From contig CANXME010000032.1 of assembly GCA_948144175.1 (NCBI GenBank), positions 1,699,501-1,763,500 on the forward strand: a stretch of 64,000 bases of DNA, read 5' to 3'. The DNA comes from Closterium sp. NIES-65. Taxonomy: Eukaryota > Streptophyta > Zygnematophyceae > Desmidiales > Closteriaceae. Numbering within the stretch: position 1 is the stretch's first letter; each line of letters begins with the position of its first letter. Below are positions 43,819-53,340 of this stretch, in pieces. The notes beneath the pieces are model-generated. The model ran no database searches and had not been told where the DNA came from. It saw only the letters and a list, made by a program, of their open reading frames with translations. The position numbers and the translations under genes are program-made.

Positions 43819-44536
43819 CTTTCTATCTACCCAAACATCCGTTGCTCCTAGATGTTTGGAGATCTCTTTCACCCTCTCTAAATCCTCCTCTTTTTTAGCA
43901 TAGACAGCTCCCCAGCCTTGCTGCTGGTTATTACTACGATAAAGGAATTACGTGTTTCTTACGTACGCCTTTGTGTTGTTGGTTTGTGTAGACCATATTT
44001 CTAGCTGCTCTAAGCTTTGCTTTACCTCGTTACTACCTTTATATAACCATAGCGAAAAATGCCACGCTGTAAGGAATAATCTCAGATTCCTTACTGGGTC
44101 ACACTGTACGCATACAACCCCTGTTTTCGGAAAACCAGGCTCGGTCCGTCGACCTCGCCTTCCGAACCATCACCGCGTCGCCTTCGGGTTTTCCAACCCC
44201 GAACCTGCACCCAACCATCTCGCGACCCCGCTAGCATTGCCATATTAGTCCTAGGCCTCGTTGTGAGACGTTGGAATCACTTCCGCGTTATTGAATATTG
44301 CGCACTCTTTCTTTCACAACTCATAACACTTGGTATCAGAGCCTACTTTCCTAGGTTACCCTCGCGTTTCCGAGGTAGTTTGTATAAGGGGAGCGATAGA
44401 CTTGGTGGGCTATAAAGCGGTTGGCCTGTGAAATAGATACGATAATTTCACTCCGACTACGATAGCGTTTACGCCTTCACCAAAGTCGTAAAAATCGCTA
44501 GTCACCCCCTGCCCGTTCGACGAAGCCTGAGGCACA
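43819..44536 (+). repeat. gypsy G 5' LTR (3' part), primer site and leader
   Basis: The LTR ends ...CATAACA at 44328. After CT the primer site TGGTATCAGAGCC (44331-44343) is complementary to the initiator tRNA-Met 3' end. The LTR start is left of C3 and not resolved. The leader to 44536 has no recognised domain. Confidence 0.72.
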
Positions 44537-44776
44537 TGGAAGGCCAAGTTTAACGAGTTCATGCAACAGTTCCGTGCGATGCAGGCCAACTTGCAGGGCA
44601 TGACTGCAGAGATGGAGCGCCTGCGGAAAGAAAATGCCGAACTACACCAGGCGCGTGGTGAAGCGCGCCAGGAGTCGCCTGTCGTCGAGGACGCAAGTAG
44701 CAGCTTCACGCCAGACGAGCGGGTCTGGAGCGAGTTAGAAGGCTCCATGGATGCGGACGATGCGAGGCAGGCACAA
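44537..44776 (+). pseudogene. gypsy G gag N-terminal part
   Basis: The frame from 44561 (MQQFRAMQANLQGMTAEMERLRKENAELHQ) is a predicted coiled coil, followed by SSSFTPDERVWSELEGSMDADDARQAQ. F interrupts it at 44777. The last 53 bp (44723-44775) recur at 50185-50237. Confidence 0.8.
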
Positions 44777-44901
44777 TGTCAAACTCATATTATATAGCTT
44801 GTTTAGGCTATAGTGGGGTAGACACTATGGGGTACAATTTCCTAGGGTTTCCTACTTGTACCCAACTTTGTGCTAGTTCATTTCATTCCTCAAATCTCAC
44901 A
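44777..44901 (+). repeat. F 5' LTR
   Basis: 125 bp, TGTCAAACTCATATT...TCTCACA, with core AGGCTATAGTGGGGTA. No second copy is in the window. Confidence 0.87.
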
Positions 44902-44947
44902 TGGTATAGAGCAGGTTCCCTCGTGGGAACTTCCTAGGGCCCACCAC

Positions 44948-45840
44948 TGAACATCCATTTTTTTTTCCTGCCCTGAGATCGAGTCGCTCCTGACCGAGGC
45001 GCGCCCTGTGAACTGCCCTCCCCTTAGCGACCCGTCACGCCGCCCTCAGCGGCCCTCCCCCTCTCTCACGGCCCCTCGCGACCCCGTCGCCGCCCTCCTA
45101 GCGGCCGTCGCGCCGCCCTATCGCGGCTCCGTCGCCGCCCTATCGCGGCCCCGTCGCCGCCCTCTTGCGGTCCCCTCGCTGCCCTATCGCGGCCCCGTCG
45201 CCGCCCTCTTGCGGCCCCGTCGCCGCCCTATCGCGGCTCTGTCGCCGCCCTATCGCGGCCCCGTCGCCGCCCTCTCGAGGCCCCGTCTCCGCCCTATCGC
45301 GGACCCGTCGCCTCCTTCTCGCGGCCCCGTCACCGTCGTTCGCGGCCCCGTCGCCGCCCGTACCAGCCCTGCAGCCGCCCCTCGCGGCCTCGTCGCCGCC
45401 CTCTCACCGCCGCGTCGCCGCTCTCTAGCGGCCCTAATCGCCGCCCTCTTGCGGCCTCGTCGCCGCCCCTCCGCGGCCCTGCTACCGCTCCTAAACGGCC
45501 TCGTCGCCGCCCCTAGGCGGCCCCGACGCCGCCTCATACGCGGCCTCGACGCCGCCTCTACCGAGCCGCCCAGCAGCAGAGCCGCCGAGCCGCCCAGCAG
45601 CAGAGCCGCCGAGCCGCCCAGCAGCTGAGCCGCCGCGCCGCCCAGCAGCCGAGCCGCCTAGCCGCCGAGCCGCCCAGCAGCCGACCCGCCGAGCCGCCAG
45701 ACAGCCGAGCCGCCCAGCAGCCAAGCCGCCGAGCCGCCCAGCACCCGACCGCCGAGCCGCCCAGCAGCCGAGCCGCCGAACCGCCCAGCAGCCGAGCCGC
45801 CGAGCCGCCCAGCAGCCGAGCCGCTGAGCCGCTACCAGTC
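44948..45840 (+). repeat. F leader G+C minisatellite
   Basis: Two tandem blocks: GCGGCCCCGTCGCCGCCCTA-type units (45070-45480) and CCGAGCCGCCCAGCAG units (45560-45830). Frames across it have no domain. Confidence 0.85.
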
Positions 45841-45907
45841 CTACCGACGCGCCCCGGCCCTACTTACTCGTACTGGTCAGCCCACTCCTTGCTAGACCTC
45901 TGCAGTC

Positions 45908-46800
45908 ATGGCAACCCCCAGTATTCTTACCCCCTGCCACTGCTGCACTGAGCCGCCTCATGCTACCGTACCTCTTCCATGACCTTGCTGCCTTTCCTAT
46001 AGTCGCTGACCTCATTACGCACCTCCGCACTAGTGACACTCGCTACCGCGCTGCGCTTCCCGCTGAAATCTGCGCCAAGAACACCCTCCCCATGTACATC
46101 GCCCTCTACTACATAGTCACCCAGCTCCCTGACTCTCTCCGCGTAGTCAGGGACCACTTCCTCTCAGTTTGCCCCACCACTCTCACCATTGACCTCCTCG
46201 AGAACGGCCTCCTAGTAGCAGAGAAGAGCATAGTCGCTGTAGGAGCCTCTCGTGGTGACCCTCGCACCCCCGTCTTTGAGGGGTGTTCCCCCTCCCCCCT
46301 CTTGCCTTCTGTTGCTTCTTCTGGTGCTGCTGACCTCGTTGGTTTCTACGGGGTCGGCGCTACGTCTACCCCTAGCGGGAGACGCCGCACCGGCAAGGGC
46401 AAGGGGGGGCAAGCGCGCTGGGGGGGCTAGCGGGGGCGGTCGAGGTGGTGGTGGAGGCTGTGGAGGGAGTGGGGGTGGTGGTGGGAGTGGTGGCGGGGGT
46501 GGCTGCGGCAGCGGCAACAGTAGAGGTGGAGGAGGCGGTGGTGGTGGTGGAGGGAGCGGAGGCGGCGGAGGTGGCGGCGGAGAAGGCGGAGGTGGAGGAG
46601 GCGGCGGAGAAGGCGGCGGCGGCGGTGGTGGAGCGGGTCACGACTCTGCGCAGAGGAGTGGGTCAGGTGGTGGTCCGCGCCAGCAGCAGCAGGGTGGTGT
46701 GACCCTGTCCCCTCAGCAGCTTCGTGAGTGGTACGCTGCGCGTCAGCATGGTGGGGGTACTGGTCCCTGCACTTACGTCCTTCGGTACCGGCGACCGAGC
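45908..46800 (+). pseudogene. F gag with N-terminal deletion
   Basis: ATG at 45908 gives MATPS, then the sequence joins the middle of gag in another frame (ATAALSRLMLPYLFHDLAAF). Compared with C4 about 0.4 kb of gag is missing. Frame 45960-46430 continues through VVRDHFLSVCPTTLTIDLLENGLLVAEKS. A frameshift at 46430 precedes the Gly-rich region (46440-46650) and CTYV, where another small lesion moves reading into the next frame. Confidence 0.83.
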
Positions 46801-49393
46801 TGGTGAGCAGTGCGGGGGCCCGCACTCCACCCAGCGCTGCTTCGGCCGCCTGATGGACGCGTGGCGTCACCAGTTCCCTGAGGCGTCAGAGATCCCTCGC
46901 TGGGGAGATCTGTCTAGGGCGGGGGTTGCCGTCTTTGATCTTAACTATGATGCTATCCTTGCTGCCATGTATTCTGTGACTACTAGTGTTGAGGGTGATT
47001 GTTACCTATCTGTACCGCCTGACCCGGGCATTGAGGTCACTGCTCTAGGTGCTGGTGAGGCTGCTGCTCTAGGTGTTAGTGCGTTTGTTGCCCTAGCTGC
47101 TAGTGCGTCTGCTGCCCCAGGTGCTGGTGAGTCTGCTCTCTCAGGTACTACGTCGGCTCAAGCCTTACACACCTTCACCCTTGACTCGGGTGCGTCCCGC
47201 TCCTTCTTTGGAGACCGCACCACTCTTACGCCGCTCAGTCGGCCGGTTGCAGTCTCCCTGGCGGACCCCTCTGGGGGTCCTGTCCTTGCTAGCTTCTCCA
47301 CTGTCTTACTGTGCCCGGCAGCCCCCTCTGGCACCCTGTCAGGTCTCTACCTCCCCTCGTTCTCCACGAACTTGGTGAGTGGAGCGGACCTACAGGATAG
47401 GGGGGTTGACCAGTTCACTCCTGCGAGTCAGCCGGTGACCCACTGCACGTGTGCTCGGACAGGCCGACACTTGGCCACGTTCACCCGTCGGCCAGGGTCG
47501 AGCCTGTACACCCTTACTACTGAGTCTCCTCCGGCTGCTGAGTCTGGCCAGGTAGCTGCGTCGAGTCAGGTGTTTGCTGCAGCGTCCAGGTCCGGTCCTG
47601 AGTCTGCTCCCTGCTCGTGTCGTCGGCTGTCCCACCAGACTCTCCTCTGGCACCACCGCCTTGGTCACCCCTCCCTGCCTCGTCTCCGAGGCATAGCCTC
47701 CCGTGTCCTTGTCTCTGGTCTCCCTCGGTCTCTCCCTCCCCTACCTCCGGGGCCTGGCCCTAGCTACGTCCCCTGCGTCGAGGGGCGACAACGCGCCGCC
47801 CCTCACTCCTCCGAGTTTCCTCCGACAGAGGCTCCGCTGCAGACCCTCCACATGAACGTGTGGGGCCCCGCCCGCGTCCGTGGGCAGGGGCACGAGCGTT
47901 ACTTCCTGTTGGTGGTTGACGACTTCTCGCGTTACACCACAGTCTTCCCCTTGCGCAGCAAGGGTGACGTCACTGAGGTGTTGATCGACAGGATCCGCGC
48001 AGCTCGTCTCCAGCTCAGAGAGAGTTTCGGCTCGGACTTTCCTGTTCTGCGTCTGCACTCGGACGGAGGCGGGGAGTTTTCCTCTGCCCGTCTGGGAGCC
48101 TTCTGTGGTGCACAGGGCATCCGCCAGACCTTCACGCTTTCGGCCTCTCCACAGCAAAATGGGATTGCTGAGCGCCGCATTGGCATGGTCATGGACGTCG
48201 CTCGTACGTCCATGATGCATGCCGCTGCCCCCCATTTTCTATGGCCGTTTGCGGTTCAGTACGCGGCGCATCAGCTCAACCTTCAGCCCCGGGTCTCCTT
48301 GCAAGAGACCTTCCCCACCTTAAGGTGGACGGGGAAGGTTGGCGATGTGTCTGCGTTTCGGGTCTGGGGATCTCGGGCGTTTGTCCGCGACTTGTCTGCG
48401 GACAAGCTGTCCCCCCGTGCTGTTCCCTGCGTCTTCCTTGGCTTCCCCCCTGATGCGCCTGGGTGGCAGTTTTACCACCCCACCTCGCGCCGTGTTCTGT
48501 CCTCCCAGGACGTCACCTTTGACGAGTCGGTTCCTTACTACCGTCTCTTCCCCTACCGCACTGCGCCCCTCCCCCCGCCGCCGCTCTTCCTTGCGCCAGG
48601 TCCTCCCCCAGTAGACCCCCTCCCCCCTCAGGGTCCTGCCCCGTCGGGTGTGTCCCAGGTAGACGCAATCGAGCCTGTCGAGGTAGCTATTGACTCTTGT
48701 GCTGCTAGAGGTGCTGAGCCTGCGGGTGCCGGGTCTGGAGGTGCTGAGTCTGGGGGTGCTGAGACTGGGGGTGCTGAGTCTGGGGGTGCTGAGCCTGGGG
48801 GTGCTGGGTCTGGAGGTGCTAAGCCTGAGGGTGCGGAGCCTGGGGGTGCGAAGCCTGGGGGTGCTGGGTCTGCTCATGTGGCCGCCGACGGTGCTTCGTC
48901 GAGGCGGGAGCCACCCTCTCCACAGGAGCTAAGCGAGTGGTTTGCGCGGCGCTGGAGCCGTGCTGCTGAAGCTGGAGGTACTACTGTTGCTGCTGGTCCC
49001 AGAGGTGCTCGTACTGGCGGTACTGGAGCTGCTGGGACTGGGGGTGCTGCTTGGGCTGCTGGAGTTGGTCTTGCTGGAGCTGCTGGCGGTACTGGAGCTG
49101 CCGATCCTGCTGGAGTTGGTGCGGCTAGAGCTGCTGGAGCTGGAGCTGCTGGGGGTGTTGGCGCTGGTGTTCCTGCTGACGCTGGTGCGTCTGGGGGTGT
49201 TGGAGTTGGCGCTGTCGGAGCTGGAGGTGCTAATGGCACTGGTGCTTCCGCTGGGGGTACTGGTGCTGTCCCTGCTGGTTCTGGAGGCGCTGCGCGGCCG
49301 CAGCCGTACTTCGTTCCGCTCCTTGAGCAGGTTCTTGGTCTCCCGCCCTCTACTGGTCCTGCTCCTCCCTTAGCGTGTCCACAGCCTGTCTAG
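46724..49393 (+). pseudogene. F zinc motif, protease, integrase and linker (889-aa frame)
   Basis: The open frame contains GDRAGEQCGGPHSTQRC (end of the variant zinc motif), LMDAWRHQFPEASEIPRW, protease LDSGASRSFFGDRTTL (about 47182-47230), zinc region TLLWHHRLGHPSLPRL with YVPC, and core LHMNVWGP (first catalytic Asp is Asn), VVDDFSRYTTVF, LHSDGGGEF, SPQQNGIAERRIGMVMDVARTS. From 48690 it becomes a GGAES/GGAEP pentapeptide linker. It ends at TAG 49391-49393, where C2 and C4 read PVQSQ or SVQSQ. Confidence 0.92.
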
Positions 49394-50033
49394 TCGCAGT
49401 CACAGTTACAGCCCGCCTCCCCCCTACGTGCTCCTTCTCCCTACACTGGTCCTACTAGAGGTCTTGCTGAGCGTCGTGAGCCTGCGTCTCGTCCTGCGTC
49501 GCCTGTTCGTGCTGCTCGCACTAGTCGCCGTGCTCCGCGTCCGCGTCTTGCTGCGGTCACAGGCACACACCAGATGGCACTGCGTCCTTCCACTGCTCCT
49601 CTGCGTGTCCTGTTGCCATCTCCTCCAAAGTCCTCTCTTCCTCTTCTTTCTGACCCTAAGTCTGACTCTCTTTGTGCTGTCAGTCCTACTATCACGCGTC
49701 TCCTGGCCACTGTTGTCACTGACCCTTCCTTTGAGTCCACTGCTGCGTCTGCCTTGGTTGCTGAGCTTGTCGACTTCGCGGCTCGCTGTCGTCTAGACTA
49801 CGATGCTGGCCTTGTGTCGGGAGCACAGACTGGAGCACAGAATGACACACATTGCTCTTTGCTACTTTCTTGCTCGTGAGCTGCAGCAGCGTGGTCAGCT
49901 GCGCCTTGCTTACGTGGCCTCTGAGGCCAACACTGCTGATATCTTTACCAAGGCACTTCCGCCTTGTGATCATCAGCGCTTCTGTACGATGTTAGGTCTT
50001 GTGCCTACTTGGCCTCACTTGCTCACTTCTTGA
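49394..50033 (+). pseudogene. F linker end fused to pol C-terminus (RT missing)
   Basis: Frame 49574-49879 matches the end of the linker (LADPESDSLRA-like, then VTDPSFESTAASALVAELVDFAARCRLDYDAGL) and joins at about 49815 to the RNase H tail (REHRLEHRMTHIALCYFLARELQQRGQL in the other frame, 49803-50033). It ends ANTADIFTKALPPCDHQRFCTMLGLVPTWPHLLTS. All RT motifs and most of RNase H, about 1.4 kb, are gone. Confidence 0.9.
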
Positions 50034-50184
50034 CCTTGCTTGTACTGTGATCTTTCTATACCTGCACTTGCTTGTTTGCCTTTATATATGATCTTGTATT
50101 TCAACTGGCCTTTTCGCCTTGCTCTTGTGCTCGGACTGTGTGGTGACATTGTGATCTACAAGAGCGTGCTGGAACTGACTGCAG

Positions 50185-51115
50185 GTCTGGAGTGAGTTAG
50201 AAGGCTCCATGGATGCGGACGATGCGAGGCAGGCACAGCAGCAACAGTCGCATGCAGCGCCGACACGTGCAGCATCGACAGCTCTGGCGACGACTGTAGT
50301 AGCGCCAACGGTTCACGCGGCATTAATGGCTTCAACAACTGTCAAAATCAAGCCGACAAACCCGCCCCTGTTTAACCTAGATGACAATATCGTCACTGTT
50401 TCTGCATGGGTGTTCGGGGTGGAGGTGTTTTTTAGTGCTGCTATGATTCATGATGATGCCACCCGCATTAACTTCGCAGTTTCATTGTTGAGAGGATCTA
50501 CGCTGGAGTGGTGGCGAAGAACGTTGCAAGACGAAGGGACTTTGGCAGGAATAGCATGTGCAAACGACGGGGGTTCGACACCTGTCACGCAACGAGCAGC
50601 TTCAATTTTTGGGACGGCTACGATACGCACATGGAGGGAGTGGGGCGCCGCCCTGCGAACCAGATTCGAGCACATATCCACCTCGGACTCTGCTCGCATG
50701 AAGCTGGTGCCTGGAATTAGCTGATTTTGGTCCAAGAATATACCAGCACATACTGCAACTTGGCGGATCAAGTGGACGACATGAGCGACGCGGAGCGGTT
50801 GGATTGCTACGTGGCTGGCCTGAAATATGAGATACAGTACGAGGTTTGACAAACACGGCCACGCAGCTCCAACGACGCTGTCCAAGAAGCCGAGTCAACG
50901 GATGCACTGATACAGTGGGCGAGATTGAGCTCCCGTGGCCCTCGATTTCGCGGACCGACTCAGCAGCCCAAGATCAACGGCGTGGATGCGCCAAGCCGAG
51001 CCCTCGGGCCGTGCTTCATATGCAACCAGCTGGGCCACCTGAAAAAAGACTGCCCGAGGCTTAAGCAGGGGAAGAAGAATGACGGAGAAGGGTCGGGAAA
51101 AGATACGAGTCAGTA
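50185..51115 (+). pseudogene. gypsy G gag and zinc knuckle
   Basis: Frame 50209-50724 (MDADDARQAQQQQSHAAP...) contains a retrotransposon gag domain (NIVTVSAWVFGVEVFFSAAMI, STLEWWRRTL, WREWGAALRTRFEHIS). Lesions near 50710-50850 break it. Frame 50925-51116 gives the nucleocapsid knuckle CFICNQLGHLKKDC (CX2CX4HX4C, about 51010-51052). It starts with a second copy of 44723-44775 differing by one base. Confidence 0.87.
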
Positions 51116-51124
51116 GCAGACGGC

Positions 51125-51770
51125 GCCCTACTGACGAGACCCTGTCGCCCGACAATCACTATCCACACCGGGTCGTGGTACCGATCAGAGCTATCGACCG
51201 CAACCGGACGAATAACGTGGGTGAACACGTGGACTACCTTGTGCTTGTGGTGGGGAGGGTTAACGGTTATAAATTAAAATATTCGTTGACGGTGGGGCGA
51301 GTCACAGCCTCGTCAACCTGGCAACGACCAAAAAATAGGGGTGAAGCTGAACATATGTCTACCGGAGATTGATGCAAGGTTGGTGGATGGGACGCCACTG
51401 GCCATCCGAGATGAAGCGCGAAAAATTCGGATCAAGTATGGCAACAATTTCGGGTTCGGCATGAAAATGTTGGCGACAACTTTGGACAGCTGCGATGTGC
51501 TGCTCAGGCGAGATTGGTTGCAAAATATCAATCCGACGATCGACTGGACGACGGGGGCGTGTGCTGTGCAAGGAAATGAAGGGCTGACGACGCTTCCGAA
51601 GTGGACAGACCTGGAGCTGGTGACAACACGTGTCAACGCCATCAACATGGCGCGGGCGATCAACAGTGGAGCTCAAGCCTATGCGGTGCACCTGTACGAG
51701 GTTGCAGCTTCCGAAAAAATCGCGGACATCAACACGTTCTGCGTGGCAGTTCCTGAGGAGTTGGCGAGCA
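51125..51770 (+). pseudogene. gypsy G aspartic protease
   Basis: Readable as VDYLVLVVGRVNGY, then after a one-base lesion FVDGGASHSLVNLATT (about 51275-51325; Ser of DSGA replaced by Gly), and frame 51341-51796 with FGFGMKMLATTLDSCDVLLRRDWLQNINPTIDW. The frame runs into H at EELAS and resumes in RT as IIRKYP. Confidence 0.83.
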
Positions 51771-51899
51771 TGTCAGAATGTTATCTTATGCTCTAGCCTG
51801 TAGTGGGGTGCTCTATAGCGAGTACAACCCTTCTAGGGTTTCCTATTTGTATCCCCATTATTGCTAGTGCAGCCCTCTTCTTTCTTTTAATTTTTCTCA
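51771..51899 (+). repeat. H 5' LTR
   Basis: 129 bp, TGTCAGAATGTT...TTTCTCA. Confidence 0.93.
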
Positions 51900-52524
51900 T
51901 GGTATCAGAGCGAGTCGATCCCCTTGGATCGATCCTGTGGGTGGGCTCACCACCTCGTTGCTTCCGCTACAACTGCTACTGCTACTCTCTGTGCCGCACG
52001 CCCCGTGGCGTGCGGCAGTTTTTTCTTCCCGCCGTGCGCCCCGAGGCGCGCGGCGACTTTCTGCCCGCCGAGCGCCCCGAGGCGCGCGGCGGTTTTCTGC
52101 CCGCCGTGCGCCCCGAGGCGCGCGACGGGTTTCTGCCCCGTCACTCGGCGCGTCGCCCCCGGGAGGCGCTCCGACGGGCGACGGGGACCCGCGCGTCGCA
52201 CCCCGTCGCCCTACCTACGGCCCCGGCCCCGTCGCCCTACCTATGCCCCGGCCCCGTCGCCCTGCCTGCGACCCCGGCCCCGTCGCCCCACCTGCGACCC
52301 CGGTCCCGTCGCCATACCTGCGGCCCCAGCCCTAGCCCCGTCGCCCTACCTGCGCCCCGGCCCCGGCCCCGTCGCCCTACCTGCGACCCCGGCCCCGTCG
52401 CCCCACCTCCGACCCCGGCCCCGTCGCCCTACCTGCGCCCTGGCCCCACCGCCCTACCTGCGTACCGGCCCCGTCGCCCTACCTACGACCCGGCCCCGTC
52501 GCCCTACCTACGGCACGTGAACCG

Positions 52525-52560
<36 letters not shown>

Positions 52561-53211
52561 TTTTCCCGTCGCCTGTCGAGGCGACCTGAGGGGCGACCTG
52601 GGGGGTGGCGGGTGTGTGGTCTCCCTTGCTCCTCCTCCTCCTCCGTCTCCCTGTGCTGCAGCTGTCGCTGAGGGGGGGTGGACGTGTTGGAGCCGGTGGA
52701 GTGGTACTATGGGGGGGTGAAGGGGGAGTGGAGCTAGCGGTGTAGCAGCGGGTGTGTGCCAGGGGGGAGTGGGATAGTTTGGGGAAGCTGAATGGAGGTT
52801 GCCGTCGTGTCGCCAGCAGCACCTTTATTCCGGGGAGTTGCTCCGGTAGCCCAGTCGTAGCCAGCTGTGCCAGCCGCCCGTGGGTCCGTTGCTCGTCTGC
52901 CGCTACTTTAGCCGCGGGGCCAGTTACTCCAGTATTCCGGAGCGTTGTTCCGGTAGCCGCTGTGCCAGTGTGCCTCCTGTTGCCCGTGTGTCTGCAGCTT
53001 CATCCGTCGCCTCCTATCTCCTCTCCTCTTACTCTCTCTCCTCCTCCTCACTTGCCCGTTGTGACTACCACTAGCTTTGCTCATAATTGTGAACTTTAAA
53101 CTATTGCTTCTTGAACTTGTGCTCAGAATGTGTGGTGACATTGTGATCCACCCTGAGCTTGTACTGCTTTGCTTGCTCTGCTGATTACACCCCACTTTGG
53201 CTATGGGGGTG

Positions 53212-53340
53212 TGTCAGAATGTTATCTTATGCTCTAGCCTGTAGTGGGGTGCTCTATAGCGAGTACAACCCTTCTAGGGTTTCCTATTTGTATCCCCATT
53301 CTTGCTAGTGCAGTCCTCTTCTTTCTTTTAAACTTTCTCA
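53212..53340 (+). repeat. H 3' LTR
   Basis: 129 bp, about four substitutions from the 5' copy. Confidence 0.93.

Larger units (their letters stand above)
44777..50162 (+). mobile_element. copia element F, 3' LTR lost, RT deleted
   Basis: A 5' LTR of 125 bp (44777-44901) is followed by primer site TGGTATAGAGC (44902-44912), hairpin GTTCCC/GGGAAC (44915-44920, 44925-44930), GGGCCCACCAC (44937-44947), a G+C leader to 45840, gag, protease and integrase. Sequence jumps near 49815 from the linker end to the pol C-terminus. The 3' untranslated region stops at GTGGTGACATTGTGATCTAC (about 50162), before the PPT and LTR. Confidence 0.88.
51771..53340 (+). mobile_element. non-autonomous LTR element H
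   Basis: 129-bp LTRs (51771-51899, 53212-53340) and target duplication GAGCA (51766-51770, 53341-53345). Primer site TGGTATCAGAGC (51900-51911), hairpin CGATCC/GGATCG (51916-51921, 51926-51931), CCTGTGGGT + GGGCTCACCAC (51934-51953), G+C leader with a C36 run (52525-52560), and a 3' block shared with H2 and with the copia 3' ends (GTGTGGTGACATTGTGATCC at about 53129). The PPT is CTATGGGGGTG. No gag or pol; frames over 51800-52720 are compositional. Confidence 0.94.
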
